Shown: positions 34,710-44,762 of the stretch, one piece after another
How the letters are laid out: each line of letters starts with the position of its first letter
Numbering within the stretch: position 1 is the stretch's first letter
Assembly (NCBI RefSeq): GCF_927798115.1
Contig: NZ_CAKMMG010000016.1
Location: 1-64,000 of the forward strand
From: Paenibacillus auburnensis
Lineage (GTDB): Bacteria > Bacillota > Bacilli > Paenibacillales > Paenibacillaceae
DNA length: 64,000 bases
Direction: 5' to 3'
Position numbers and translations under genes: made by a program
The notes under the pieces: model-generated
What the model was told of the DNA's origin: nothing
Database searches by the model: none
What the model saw: the letters and a program-made list of their open reading frames with translations, nothing else

Positions 34710-37439
34710 ATGGCTGATCACAACACTAATGCGGCAGCGGAGCTGCCGGACACGCAGGCTGCGGTAGACAATGCCGCTGCTGACAATAACGCCAAGAGCG
34801 AAATGCCGACTACATATGATCCGAAGGCGGCAGAGCAGAAATGGTACACCTACTGGATGGAGAACGAATTTTTCAAAGCCGGATTGCGGCCTGATGCCGA
34901 GCCTTACAGCATCGTAATTCCTCCGCCGAACGTAACGGGCATGCTGCACATCGGGCATGCGCTGGATTTCACGCTGCAGGATATCCTGATCCGCACCAAG
35001 CGGATGCAGGGTTTTGACACCCTGTGGCTGCCGGGAACGGACCATGCCGGGATCGCTACCCAGACCAAGGTGGAGCAGAAGCTGCGCCAGCAGGGAATTT
35101 CACGCCATGATCTCGGGCGCGAGAAATTCCTGGAGCAGGTATGGGCTTGGAAAGAGCAGTATGCCGAAACCATTCATGGGCAATGGGCGAAGATGGGGCT
35201 GTCTCTGGACTATTCGCGGGAGCGGTTTACGCTGGATGAAGGATTAACCAAAGGGGTACGCCAAGTCTTTGTTGAGCTGTACCGCAAAGGCCTGATCTAC
35301 CGCGGCAAGCGTATTATCAACTGGGATCCGGCTGCGCGTACCGCATTGTCGGATATCGAAGTGGAATATAAGGAAGTTAACGGGCACCTGTACCATCTGC
35401 GTTATCCGCTTAAGGACGGCAGCGGCTTCATTACGGTAGCGACTACACGTCCGGAGACGATGCTGGGCGATACAGCGGTAGCGGTGCATCCTAAGGATGA
35501 ACGCTACAAAGACCTGATCGGCAAAACTCTGGTTCTCCCGATCGTCGGCCGTGAGATTCCGGTTATTGCCGATGATTATGTAGAGAAGGAATTCGGCAGC
35601 GGAGCGGTGAAGATCACCCCGGCCCATGATCCGAACGACTTCGAGGTAGGTCTGCGCCATAACCTGCCGCAGATTAATGTGATGGACGAAGGCGGCACAA
35701 TGAATGAGGAAGCCGGACCTTACCAGGGTCAGGACCGCAGCGAATGCCGCAAGAATATCGTTGCTGATCTGAAGGAGCAGGGTGTTCTGATCTCCATAGA
35801 AGACCATGTGCACCAGGTTGGTCACAGCGAGCGTTCCGGGGCAGTAGTTGAGCCTTACCTATCCACCCAATGGTTCGTTAAGATGCAGCCGCTGGCCGAA
35901 GCTGCCATTACTGCACAGAAGAACGGTGAAGGCGTTAACTTCGTGCCGGACCGTTTTGAGAAAACCTATCTGAACTGGATCGAAAATGTACGTGACTGGT
36001 GTATTTCCCGCCAATTGTGGTGGGGACACCGCATCCCGGCCTGGTACTCTGAGTCTACCGGTGAAGTGTTTGTTGCGTATTCCGAAGATGAAGCCCGCGA
36101 AATCAGCGGTCTGGATGATCTGAAGCAGGATGAGGATGTTCTCGACACCTGGTTCAGCTCCAATCTGTGGCCGTTCGCCACGCTCGGCTGGCCGGATGAG
36201 AACAGCAGCGATTATCAGCGCTTTTATCCGAACAATGTCCTGGTTACCGGCTATGACATCATTTACTTCTGGGTAGCCCGTATGATCTTCTCCGCACTCG
36301 AATTTACCGGCAAGAAGCCGTTTAACGATGTCTTCATGCACGGTCTGGTACGGGATGCAGAAGGACGTAAAATGTCCAAATCGCTTGGCAACGGGATTGA
36401 TCCGCTGGATGTGATCGAGCAATATGGTGCGGATGCTATGCGGTACATGATTTCGACGGGCAGCACAGCCGGACAGGATCTGCGTTTCCGTATGGAGAAG
36501 GTAGAGCAGGCGCGCAATTTTGCCAATAAGATCTGGAATGCTTCCCGCTTCGCACTGATGAATCTGGAAGGTGTAAGCTTTGCAGATATTGACATTACAG
36601 GTGAGCTTACTACGGCGGACCGCTGGATTTTACACCGCCTGAACGAAACTTCTCGCGATATTACGCGTCTAATTGACTCGTACGAGTACGGTGAGACTGG
36701 CCGTCTCTTGTACAACTTCATTTGGGATGATCTGTGTGACTGGTATATCGAGTTCGCGAAGCTGTCGCTTTATGGTGCGGATGCAGCCGCCAAAGCCAAG
36801 ACCCAATCGGTGCTTGCCTATGTGCTGGACCGCACGCTGCGCTTGATTCATCCGTTCATGCCGTTCATTACCGAGGAAATCTGGCAGCATCTGCCGCATG
36901 AGGGCGAGACGATTACCCTTGCGCAGTGGCCTGTGTATGATGCGGCACTTGAGAACCCTGAGGCTGTTGCGGAAATGAACCTGCTGATGGATGTTATCCG
37001 TGCGGTTCGTAACATCCGTGCTGAAGTGAATGTGCCGATGAGTAAAAAGGTTGAGCTGATCATCAAAGCCGGAAGCGAAGAAACGCTTAGCATCATTACC
37101 CGCAACGATAATTACATCGGGCGTTTCTGCAATACTTCTTCGTTCGAAGCTGGCCTTAATCCGCAAACTCCGGATAAGGTTATGTCCGCAGTAGTTACAG
37201 GAGCAGAGCTCCTGCTGCCGCTATCTGGTCTGATCGATATCGAACAGGAAATTATTCGTTTGGAAAAAGAAGTGCAGACGCTGAACAGCGAAGTAGAACG
37301 CGTAGAGAAGAAGCTGGGTAACCAGGGTTTTGTTGCCAAGGCACCGGCAAAAGTCATCGAAGAGGAACGGGCTAAGCAGGCGGATTATTCCGCTAAGCGC
37401 GAGAAAGTGCTGGCCCGCATCGCAGAGCTGAGAGGATAA
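34710..37439 (+). CDS. valS: Valine--tRNA ligase
   Basis: 909 residues, class Ia synthetase charging tRNA-Val. The HIGH motif is PNVTGMLHIGHAL, the KMSKS loop is GRKMSKSLGNGIDPLDVI, the editing domain (CP1) has TTRPETMLGDTAVAVHP, and a C-terminal coiled-coil arm (IDIEQEIIRLEKEVQTLNSE) closes it. ATG 34710 is chosen for the upstream ATGGAGG. The N-terminal 35 residues are an Ala/Asp/Asn-rich extension before the domain starts at YDPKAAEQKWYTYW. It is controlled by the T-box leader and is followed by folC six bases later. Confidence 0.97.
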   Translation: MADHNTNAAAELPDTQAAVDNAAADNNAKSEMPTTYDPKAAEQKWYTYWMENEFFKAGLRPDAEPYSIVIPPPNVTGMLHIGHALDFTLQDILIRTKRMQGFDTLWLPGTDHAGIATQTKVEQKLRQQGISRHDLGREKFLEQVWAWKEQYAETIHGQWAKMGLSLDYSRERFTLDEGLTKGVRQVFVELYRKGLIYRGKRIINWDPAARTALSDIEVEYKEVNGHLYHLRYPLKDGSGFITVATTRPETMLGDTAVAVHPKDERYKDLIGKTLVLPIVGREIPVIADDYVEKEFGSGAVKITPAHDPNDFEVGLRHNLPQINVMDEGGTMNEEAGPYQGQDRSECRKNIVADLKEQGVLISIEDHVHQVGHSERSGAVVEPYLSTQWFVKMQPLAEAAITAQKNGEGVNFVPDRFEKTYLNWIENVRDWCISRQLWWGHRIPAWYSESTGEVFVAYSEDEAREISGLDDLKQDEDVLDTWFSSNLWPFATLGWPDENSSDYQRFYPNNVLVTGYDIIYFWVARMIFSALEFTGKKPFNDVFMHGLVRDAEGRKMSKSLGNGIDPLDVIEQYGADAMRYMISTGSTAGQDLRFRMEKVEQARNFANKIWNASRFALMNLEGVSFADIDITGELTTADRWILHRLNETSRDITRLIDSYEYGETGRLLYNFIWDDLCDWYIEFAKLSLYGADAAAKAKTQSVLAYVLDRTLRLIHPFMPFITEEIWQHLPHEGETITLAQWPVYDAALENPEAVAEMNLLMDVIRAVRNIRAEVNVPMSKKVELIIKAGSEETLSIITRNDNYIGRFCNTSSFEAGLNPQTPDKVMSAVVTGAELLLPLSGLIDIEQEIIRLEKEVQTLNSEVERVEKKLGNQGFVAKAPAKVIEEERAKQADYSAKREKVLARIAELRG

Positions 37440-37444
37440 GGGAC

Positions 37445-38821
37445 ATGGAAGAGATGATCGGGAGCGGCGGTACCGCTCCCTTAAGTTCTTATACAGAAGC
37501 GGTCGACTGGATTAACGGTCTGATTCCTTTCGGCATCCGTCCGGGGCTGGAGCGGATTGAAGTGCTGATGGAGAAGCTGGGCAATCCGCACCGCAAGCTG
37601 AAGTTCATTCATGTAGCGGGGACGAACGGCAAAGGCTCGACCTGCGCTTTTTTGACAAGTGTGCTGCTGAAGAGCGGGTATAGCGTTGGAACGTTCACTT
37701 CTCCCTATATCACCAAATTCACCAACCGTTTTCAGTATAATGGCATGGATATTCCTGAAGAGACTCTCGCCGAGCTTGCGGAGAAGCTGCGTCCGCTCGT
37801 CGAAGAAATTGCCGGGACTGAGCTGGGTTCACCCACGATGTTTGAAGTGGCTACGGCGCTGGCTATCCTCTACTATGCGGAGCGCTGTTATCCCGATGTA
37901 GTCGTATGGGAGACGGGTCTTGGGGGAAGGCTGGATGTAACGAACATCGTGACGCCAGTCGTGTCCGTGATTACAAATGTCGGCCATGATCATACCGATG
38001 TGCTGGGAGATACCCTGGAGAAGATTGCCGGTGAAAAAGCCGGAATCATCAAGCCCGGAGTTCCTGTAGTCAGCTGCGTGAGCCAGCCCGAAGTTATCGC
38101 TGTGCTTAAGGCCAAAGCGGCAGCCTGCCGCTCGACCCTCTATCTGGCTGGAGAAGATTTCAGCTATGATCTGACGGGGATTGAGGATGGTGTACAGCGC
38201 TTTAACTTTAAAGGCCCGTTCCGTTCGCTGGACGTTGGCATTGGCATGAAAGGCGAGCATCAGCTGAGTAATGCGGCCGGGGCCATGATGACGCTGGAGG
38301 TTCTTCGTCAATACATGGCGTTCATGCTTGAGGACGAGGATGTGCTGGAAGGCTTTAAGAATACGTTCTGGGCTGGAAGGCTGGAGGAAGTAAGCCGCTC
38401 TCCGCGGATAGTACTCGACGGGGCACATAATCCCGAAGGCGCTGAGAGCCTGGCCAAAAGCCTGCCGCAGTTTTATAAGTACGGCAAATTAAATTTGCTC
38501 ATGGGGATGCTGGCAAATAAGCATCATGAGTCATACTTCAAGCATATACTGCCTATAGTGGATACGCTCATCCTGACCGAACCGGATTTCCGGAAGAAAA
38601 TGGACGCGGAAGAACTGCAGGCCATCGCAGAACGTCTGCGGGATAAATATGCCAAAGAAAATTTGGAAATCATAGTAGAACGTAATTGGGGTAAGGCGCT
38701 GCAGCTGCTGCAGTCGATCACGTCAGAGAATGATCTTGCGGTCGTGTCCGGCACGCTGTATCTGATCTCCGATGTGCGCAGTACGCTTTTGCGGCAACCC
38801 GATTCTGAAAAAGGCTGGTGA
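37445..38821 (+). CDS. folC: Folylpolyglutamate synthase/dihydrofolate synthase
   Basis: 458 residues of the Mur-ligase superfamily. The P-loop is HVAGTNGKGSTCAFLTSVL, followed by the family motifs GTFTSPYITKFTNRFQ and WETGLGGRLDVTN. It adds glutamate to dihydropteroate and folates. It is the second gene of the valS transcript and its end overlaps the possible upstream starts of murC. Confidence 0.95.
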   Translation: MEEMIGSGGTAPLSSYTEAVDWINGLIPFGIRPGLERIEVLMEKLGNPHRKLKFIHVAGTNGKGSTCAFLTSVLLKSGYSVGTFTSPYITKFTNRFQYNGMDIPEETLAELAEKLRPLVEEIAGTELGSPTMFEVATALAILYYAERCYPDVVVWETGLGGRLDVTNIVTPVVSVITNVGHDHTDVLGDTLEKIAGEKAGIIKPGVPVVSCVSQPEVIAVLKAKAAACRSTLYLAGEDFSYDLTGIEDGVQRFNFKGPFRSLDVGIGMKGEHQLSNAAGAMMTLEVLRQYMAFMLEDEDVLEGFKNTFWAGRLEEVSRSPRIVLDGAHNPEGAESLAKSLPQFYKYGKLNLLMGMLANKHHESYFKHILPIVDTLILTEPDFRKKMDAEELQAIAERLRDKYAKENLEIIVERNWGKALQLLQSITSENDLAVVSGTLYLISDVRSTLLRQPDSEKGW

Positions 38822-38828
38822 CGAACTG

Positions 38829-40217
38829 TTGGATACTACTGAACGTGTGCATTTTATAGGGATCGGCGGCTACGGAATGAGCGCGATTGCCCGGGTAATG
38901 CTTGAGATGGGATATACGGTTACGGGCTCCGATGTGGCAGCTCAGGAATTGACAGAGAAACTGATTGCCAAAGGTGCCAAGGTTTATATCGGACATACTG
39001 CGGAGCAGGTAAAAGGTGCGGATCTCGTAGTTTACTCTACGGCGCTGGCAAGTGACAATGTGGAATGGATGGAGGCGGAGCGTCTCAAAATCCCGATTCT
39101 GCACCGTTCCCAGATGCTTGCCCGGCTGCTGAATGAACGCAAGGGAGTTGCCGTTGCAGGGGCGCACGGCAAAACAACCACCTCCTCGATGATCGCTTTG
39201 ATCATGGAGGATTGCGGAGTGGACCCGACATATATTATCGGCGGGGAGATTATGAATGTCGGAACCAATGCCAAGGCCGGACAAGGAGAATTCGTCGTGG
39301 CCGAAGCGGATGAAAGCGACGGCTCCTTCCTTCAGTACCACCCTTGGCTGGCGATTGTGACTAATATTGAAGCGGATCATCTGGAGAACTATGGCGGCGA
39401 TTTCGGCAAGCTGAAGGCTGCCTACGTCCAGTTTATGAATCAGCTTCGTGAAGACGGCACAGCCATTGTCTGTGCCGATGACGAGACGGCAAGCTCGCTG
39501 TTGTCTGAAGTGAAAGGTAATGTCATCACTTACGGCATTCATTCGCCGGATGCGGACTATACCGCCACTGACATCGTGCTGGGTGACCGGCTGGTCTCCT
39601 ATACGATGAGCAGCCGCGGTCAAGTGCTGGGACGGATTGAGCTGTCCATTCCCGGAAAATACAATCTGTACAATTCAATGGCTGCGGTAATCGCCTGCCT
39701 GAAGTCAGGCATCGCTTTCGAGGCCATCGCTGACGCTATAGTGAAATTCCACGGTGCCAAACGCCGATTCCAGGTGCTTGGCGAAGCCAATGACATTCTG
39801 GTGATTGATGACTATGCGCATCACCCTACAGAAATTCAGGCTACCATCAGCGCCGCTAAAGCTACGGGTAAACGGATTATTGCCGTTTTCCAGCCGCAGC
39901 GGTATACCCGGACGTTCTTCCTGCTGGATGCATTCAGCCGGGCCTTCAGTGAAGCAGACGAGGTAATCATTACCGACATTTACTCACCGGCCGGTGAGAA
40001 GCAGATTGAAGGCGTGACCTCCGCGAAACTGGTGGAGCTGATTGTGCAGAACAGCAACGCCGGGGCAAGGCATCTGCCGACCAAGGAAGCCGTACTGGCA
40101 GACCTGCAAGGCCGTATAGCTCCAGGTGATCTGGTGCTCACTATGGGCGCCGGAGATATCTGGAAGGTTGGGTACACCTTGGCAGAAGCTCTGAAGGGGC
40201 ACGGCAAACAAGCATAA
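38829..40217 (+). CDS. murC: UDP-N-acetylmuramate--L-alanine ligase
   Basis: About 462 residues. FIGIGGYGMSAIARVMLEMG is the UDP-binding start, VAVAGAHGKTTTSSMIAL the ATP P-loop (about residue 115), and DDYAHHPTEIQATISA the C-terminal motif. It adds L-Ala to UDP-MurNAc in peptidoglycan synthesis. The start is uncertain: TTG 38829 gives the normal family length and begins just after folC, whereas the ATG at 38772 would overlap folC by 50 bases. Location beside folC differs from Bacillus subtilis. Confidence 0.92.
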   Translation: MDTTERVHFIGIGGYGMSAIARVMLEMGYTVTGSDVAAQELTEKLIAKGAKVYIGHTAEQVKGADLVVYSTALASDNVEWMEAERLKIPILHRSQMLARLLNERKGVAVAGAHGKTTTSSMIALIMEDCGVDPTYIIGGEIMNVGTNAKAGQGEFVVAEADESDGSFLQYHPWLAIVTNIEADHLENYGGDFGKLKAAYVQFMNQLREDGTAIVCADDETASSLLSEVKGNVITYGIHSPDADYTATDIVLGDRLVSYTMSSRGQVLGRIELSIPGKYNLYNSMAAVIACLKSGIAFEAIADAIVKFHGAKRRFQVLGEANDILVIDDYAHHPTEIQATISAAKATGKRIIAVFQPQRYTRTFFLLDAFSRAFSEADEVIITDIYSPAGEKQIEGVTSAKLVELIVQNSNAGARHLPTKEAVLADLQGRIAPGDLVLTMGAGDIWKVGYTLAEALKGHGKQA

Positions 40218-40238
40218 AATGATTGAAGCTATATCTCG

Positions 40239-40280
40239 AAGCGTATTCTTTCTGATCATTCGGAAAGGATACGCTTTTTT
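40239..40280 (+). terminator. Terminator after murC
   Basis: Arms AAGCGTATTCTTTC and GAAAGGATACGCTT, loop of about 10 bases, followed by TTTTTTT. Confidence 0.92.
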
Positions 40281-40484
40281 TATAAAATTTATTTAATTTT
40301 AATGGAAGCGTGTACAACCCTGTTGTATGGCGGTACTGCACTTTTAGAAGTAGAAAATATTTTGAAATATTTATGTAAAATCCTATAAAACGACAAAAAC
40401 CTGCGCCGCTTTGGGGTAATATATCCTAAATGGATAAGTATGCCCAAAAAATTACAGATAAAGTGGAGAGTAGGAGACGAGGTC

Positions 40485-41666
40485 ATGAAAGAAAGATTAC
40501 TGTTTATTTCCGCTGAGAATCCTTTTCCGCAAGACAGCGGCGGCAAACTGAGGACTGGCAATATTCTGAATATTTTGATGATGAAATATGAGGTAGACCT
40601 GCTAACCTACCGGAACCCGCGGGAACAGAAGCCGCAAGAGAGTGCGCCGGCCTTTACCATGCATGAAGTGGAACGTCGGATGAGTTACCGTAAGGCGATG
40701 CTCCGATCACTCTATAAGTGGCGCAACTGCTCTTATATGAGTCATGCAGATATGGATATGCACAGCCAGATTATTATGCTTAGCAAACAGAACAGCTATA
40801 GTCACGTCTTTATCTCTCATAGCCTGCTAGGATCCTGTATTGATATTGTTCGCGGAGTGTTGCCGGAGGCAGTCATTATTACGGATGCCCACAATTTTGA
40901 GAGCAATCTCTCGGCGCAGCTGGCACAAAAGAAGCACGGTATCGCCAAGCTGTATTTTAAGCTGAATGCGTTCTGGACCCGGCTGGATGAGCTGAAGCTG
41001 ATGGATAAGACCAATCTGCTGCTGACAACCTCTGAACAGGACGGATTGTCCTTCAAAGCGCTGTCCAGCAAAAATTCCTATAAAGTACATGTCATCCCCA
41101 ACTTCATTCGGATCGGCGATTATCGTTCAAAAGCAGAACCGGAGAAAGAGAAGTGGATCATCCTTCCCGGGAATATGAACTACTTTCCGAACGTTAATGC
41201 AGCCGTCTATTTCTACCGCGATATCTATCCGCTGATCAAAGCACAGGTTCCGGAGATCAAATGGTATATTGTAGGCCGGGATGTGCATCCTGATGTGGCT
41301 GCGCTGGCGGAGAAGGATCCGTCCATTGTGATTACCGGTTATGTAGACAGTGTGGCTGACTATGTACGGAAAGCACAGGTGGTTATTGCACCTCTGCTGG
41401 AAGGGAGCGGGACCCGTCTGAAGATACTGGAAGCCTGGGCGCTGAAGACCCCTGTTGTCTCCAGCACCAAAGGTGCGGAGGGTTTGCTCTACAAGCATGG
41501 CAGCAATATTATGATTGCCGATGATCCCGTGACTTTTGCCGGTAGTGTCGTGCAATTGCTCCAGGATCGTAAACAGGGAGCCAAGCTGGCGGAGCAGGCG
41601 CATCGGACGCTGATGGCTAATTATGAGGCCGATAGTGTGAGGGAGAAGCTGCTGAGTCTTGTCTAA
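40485..41666 (+). CDS. GT4-like glycosyltransferase (paralog A)
   Basis: 393 residues with GT-B architecture. The N-terminal ISAENPFPQDSGGKLRTGNI carries the Gly-rich acceptor-side loop, and the C-terminal half has LLEGSGTRLKILEAWALKTP with the E-x7-E pattern. IDIVRGVLPEAVIITDAHNF and LLTTSEQDGLSFKALS are shared with the next gene. ATG 40485 follows AGGAGACGAGG. It is bounded by terminators on both sides, so it is a separate unit from murC. Donor and acceptor are unknown. Confidence 0.82.
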   Translation: MKERLLFISAENPFPQDSGGKLRTGNILNILMMKYEVDLLTYRNPREQKPQESAPAFTMHEVERRMSYRKAMLRSLYKWRNCSYMSHADMDMHSQIIMLSKQNSYSHVFISHSLLGSCIDIVRGVLPEAVIITDAHNFESNLSAQLAQKKHGIAKLYFKLNAFWTRLDELKLMDKTNLLLTTSEQDGLSFKALSSKNSYKVHVIPNFIRIGDYRSKAEPEKEKWIILPGNMNYFPNVNAAVYFYRDIYPLIKAQVPEIKWYIVGRDVHPDVAALAEKDPSIVITGYVDSVADYVRKAQVVIAPLLEGSGTRLKILEAWALKTPVVSSTKGAEGLLYKHGSNIMIADDPVTFAGSVVQLLQDRKQGAKLAEQAHRTLMANYEADSVREKLLSLV

Positions 41667-41763
41667 AACTATTCATATTTAGAAATAAAAAAATTTTTCT
41701 CTCATAAATCGACAATCTTTCTCAATAAACTGCGCTACTATTGATCTACAACTAAAGTTCTAT

Positions 41764-41798
41764 AAAAAGCGGCTGGGTGTGTATCCGGCCTGCTTTTT
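41764..41798 (+). terminator. Terminator between the glycosyltransferase paralogs
   Basis: AAAAAGCGGCTGG and CCGGCCTGCTTTTT form an imperfect stem with T residues, between the two paralogs. Confidence 0.7.
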
Positions 41799-41850
41799 CT
41801 GCACGTTAATATGAGGTTTATTATTTTTATAGAACCAAGGAGCTAGAGAT

Positions 41851-43035
41851 ATGAGAGAGAAAATGCTGTTTCTTTCTGCCCAGATTCAAGGTTTGGGGGA
41901 TGATGCAGAAGGAGAAATACGAACGGAAAGTCTGATCGGCATCCTGCTGGAGAGATTCGATATCGATCTGCTTGAATATTGCAGAAGCCAGCGTGACTCA
42001 ACTTTACGCCCTGATCCTGCGCTTAGGATGCACACTGTAAATCAAGTCTCCAGGCCGCGCAAGTCTCTGTTGGATTCGCTATATAAGCTGCGGGGAAAAG
42101 CTGTTCATAGTTATGCAGATAAAGATCTTCAGGCAGAAATCAGACGTCTGTGCAGCTTGCATACATACAGCCATGTATTTATTGCGCAGGGAGTGCCTGG
42201 CGACTGCATTGATATAGTGTCTTCGTTGCTGCCCGAAGCTGCAATTATTACCGATTTACAGCGCTTGGAGAGCATGCAGTCAGAGGGAAAGGCTGCGGGC
42301 AAACGGGGTCTAAGCAGACGTTATCATAAGTTAAATGCGGCACTGTCCCGGCGGGATGAACGTAAATTATTGAACAAAACTGCTCTGCTGCTGACGGCTT
42401 CCGAGTGGGATGCCCTTTCATTCAAGGCCCTGTCCTTTGCGGATGCTGGCAAGGTTCATGTCGTGCCGCATTTTATCGATCTGGACGACTTTCAATACAG
42501 CGAGCCTGCCGTCAAAGAGAATGCAATCCTGCTTCACTGGAATATGCACACCACTCAGGGTAAGAATGCGGCATTGACCTTTCATAAGAAGGTGTATCCG
42601 TTAATTAAGGCTAAGGTTTCAGACTGCAAATGTTACATAGTCAGCAGTGAGGTTCATCCGGAGGTTGCAGCTTTGGCCAAGCTGGATTCCTCTGTGCGGA
42701 TCATTGAAGAGAGCGGAGAGGCGTACACATACATACGGCGGGTGAAGGCGGTTGTGACTACACTCCGTGAAGGCTGCGGCAGCCCGCTGAACATACTTGA
42801 AGCTTGGGCGCTGCGGACACCGGTAGTTACGGGCCCGAAGAGTGCGGAGGGAATATATTGCGAGCCGGGCCGGAGCATTCTGCTGGCCGACACCACCGGT
42901 GAAGTTGCCGAACAAGTGGTGAAGCTGCTGCTGACCCCGGAACTCGGATCAATTATAGCTGATCAGGCCTACCGGACACTGCTGAAGTATTATGAGGCAA
43001 GCAATATTAAGGAAAAAGTGCTCAGTTTGGTGTAA
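41851..43035 (+). CDS. Divergent GT4-like glycosyltransferase (paralog B)
   Basis: 394 residues, colinear with the preceding gene along its full length and clearly a tandem duplicate. Several conserved positions of paralog A have changed: the Gly-rich N-terminal loop is replaced by an acidic segment (LGDDAEGEIRTES), AHNFES is LQRLES, the PGNMNY motif is HWNMHT, and EGSGTRLKI is EGCGSPLNI. The loss of the Gly loop and the Arg in the donor-site region suggests altered or lost catalysis. AAGGAG precedes ATG 41851, so it looks expressed. It might be a regulatory or substrate-altered partner of paralog A. Confidence 0.78.
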   Translation: MREKMLFLSAQIQGLGDDAEGEIRTESLIGILLERFDIDLLEYCRSQRDSTLRPDPALRMHTVNQVSRPRKSLLDSLYKLRGKAVHSYADKDLQAEIRRLCSLHTYSHVFIAQGVPGDCIDIVSSLLPEAAIITDLQRLESMQSEGKAAGKRGLSRRYHKLNAALSRRDERKLLNKTALLLTASEWDALSFKALSFADAGKVHVVPHFIDLDDFQYSEPAVKENAILLHWNMHTTQGKNAALTFHKKVYPLIKAKVSDCKCYIVSSEVHPEVAALAKLDSSVRIIEESGEAYTYIRRVKAVVTTLREGCGSPLNILEAWALRTPVVTGPKSAEGIYCEPGRSILLADTTGEVAEQVVKLLLTPELGSIIADQAYRTLLKYYEASNIKEKVLSLV

Positions 43036-43111
43036 TCATAGCAAAATAGCATATTCGCCCTCTCTCTATCATATATTCTCTTAACGAATAGACGATAGTG
43101 AGGTGTGAGAT

Positions 43112-44299
43112 TTGAATAACGGAAGAATGACATTCCGCTTTGATATGAACAAGGACAAGAGCGGACAAGCACCGCAGGATATAAGTGTAGGCGGCGGAGG
43201 TCTCGGTACAGTCAAGGATTATAGCAGCACGCAGCAGCGTGAGGAGACAATCCCTTTAGAGACTTGGTCCTATAGGGATGTCGAAGTAGAGCCTGTGTAT
43301 GATCTGCAGGAAAGACCCTCGCGCCATCCCGCGGCTATTATTCATGAGGAAGAATACAGACAAGGCAGCCAGTATTCGGAATTCGCGTCTTCTGACGAAT
43401 CGGAGAACTACGGGGATATCTCCTACTCCGGAGTCAGTTATGGAGGCTCTTACCAGACCCGCCGGCCTACGCAATGGTGGAAATTCGCACTTCCTGTTGC
43501 CGGAGCGCTGGGGATTGGGGTGTTGCTGGGCTACGCAGCGCTGAACTTTATCAGCGGTGTGAATGATGGCGGCAGCAACGGGGCTGCCGGAGCCAATAGG
43601 GCAGCCGTGCAGAGCCAGGCGAATACTTCTTCCGGCCAGCAGACTACCAGCGGTACGGGGCAGCCGGACATCTCTGCTGCAGGCCGCATACCCGTAGCAA
43701 TTGCAGAGCAGAGCTACTATCTGCTGCAATACGGTGTGTTCAGTACCCCGGCAGGAGCTCAGCAGGCTCAGCAGGAATTACTCACTGCGGGACTCGCCGC
43801 CGGTTTAGATCCTGAGGGCGGCAACCGGGTCTATGCCGGAATGTCACCTGACCGCGAGCAGGCCAAGCTGCTTAGCAGCGGACTTAAGAATCAGGGAATT
43901 GAGCTGTACGTAAGAGAAGTGACATTGCCGGCCGCGGATCAGGCTGCTTTTGCCGGGGCCTCTGAGGCTGTGAACAGCTACTTTGCTGCCAGCGGGAAGC
44001 TGGTGAATGAGCTGAGCAGCCTGTCTGCATCGTTGCTTAGCGGAGCCGGTGGGAACGTGGACAGCGCTGCTGTCAGTGACCTTCATATGCAGTGGAATGA
44101 GGCTGTCAAAGGACTGGAACCGGGTCTGACTGCCGAAGGGAAGAGTCTTTGTGCAGGGCTGGAGAAATCCGTGAGCCAGGGAATTGCAGCACTTAACGAA
44201 TATAATAAGAATCAAGCGCAAGGACTGCTTTGGGAAGTGCAGGATTCGATGATGAGCTTCCTGGCAAGCCAGAAGAGCCTGCTCTCCTTGCTTAGTTAA
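43112..44299 (+). CDS. SPOR-domain membrane protein (SpoIIB-like)
   Basis: 395 residues. A cytoplasmic acidic N-terminus of about 125 residues is followed by one transmembrane segment (FALPVAGALGIGVLLGYA), a Ser/Gly/Gln linker and a SPOR domain (YYLLQYGVFSTPAGAQQAQQ, about residues 205-275). The tail is helical. SPOR domains bind denuded septal peptidoglycan. In Bacillus spoIIB occupies the same place, between folC and maf, and acts at the sporulation septum. The symbol is withheld because outside the SPOR domain I see little else. TTG start behind GAGGTG. Confidence 0.72.
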   Translation: MNNGRMTFRFDMNKDKSGQAPQDISVGGGGLGTVKDYSSTQQREETIPLETWSYRDVEVEPVYDLQERPSRHPAAIIHEEEYRQGSQYSEFASSDESENYGDISYSGVSYGGSYQTRRPTQWWKFALPVAGALGIGVLLGYAALNFISGVNDGGSNGAAGANRAAVQSQANTSSGQQTTSGTGQPDISAAGRIPVAIAEQSYYLLQYGVFSTPAGAQQAQQELLTAGLAAGLDPEGGNRVYAGMSPDREQAKLLSSGLKNQGIELYVREVTLPAADQAAFAGASEAVNSYFAASGKLVNELSSLSASLLSGAGGNVDSAAVSDLHMQWNEAVKGLEPGLTAEGKSLCAGLEKSVSQGIAALNEYNKNQAQGLLWEVQDSMMSFLASQKSLLSLLS

Positions 44300-44312
44300 C
44301 AGGAAATATAGT

Positions 44313-44352
44313 ATCCCCCGGCCCGGTGTCCCGCCCTGGCCGGGGGATTTTT
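44313..44352 (+). terminator. Terminator after the SPOR protein gene
   Basis: Arms ATCCCCCGGCC and GGCCGGGGGAT, followed by TTTTT. Confidence 0.9.
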
Positions 44353-44480
44353 GATACCCGGAGCATTCAGTTTAAACGGGCTGAATGGTAATCATTACCG
44401 ATGTGGATTTTGAGTTTGTATTGAACTCAGTTTCACCGTATAATAATTAAGGTGTCAAAAAATGGCGAGGGAAGACGTGG

Positions 44481-44726
44481 ATGAAGAAGAAAAATGTAGG
44501 AACACTGCTGTTATTTCTTATTCTGGGCTGGCTTGCCGGGGCATGGATCGCCAAGCTGCTGGAGCCTGTAAAAGCCCTGTCTTTTCTTACAGCCCCGACT
44601 GTTCTTAAGTGGTCGCCGCAAGCCGATTTGGACATCATAACCTATGATATCACTATTCATTTGAAATTGTGCCTGCTCAGTCTCGCCGGTATCATTACAG
44701 CCGTATGGCTGTACCGCAGACTGTAG
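44481..44726 (+). CDS. DUF4321 small membrane protein
   Basis: 81 residues with two transmembrane helices (TLLLFLILGWLAGAWIAKLL and LKLCLLSLAGIITAVWLYRR) linked by a short polar loop. This is the DUF4321 pattern often found beside maf. No function is known. GAGGGAAGACG precedes ATG 44481; it is 36 bases from maf and probably co-transcribed. Confidence 0.78.
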   Translation: MKKKNVGTLLLFLILGWLAGAWIAKLLEPVKALSFLTAPTVLKWSPQADLDIITYDITIHLKLCLLSLAGIITAVWLYRRL

Positions 44727-44762
44727 CTTTCAGCTGCTGACTTCAGAAGGGACGTTTATACA

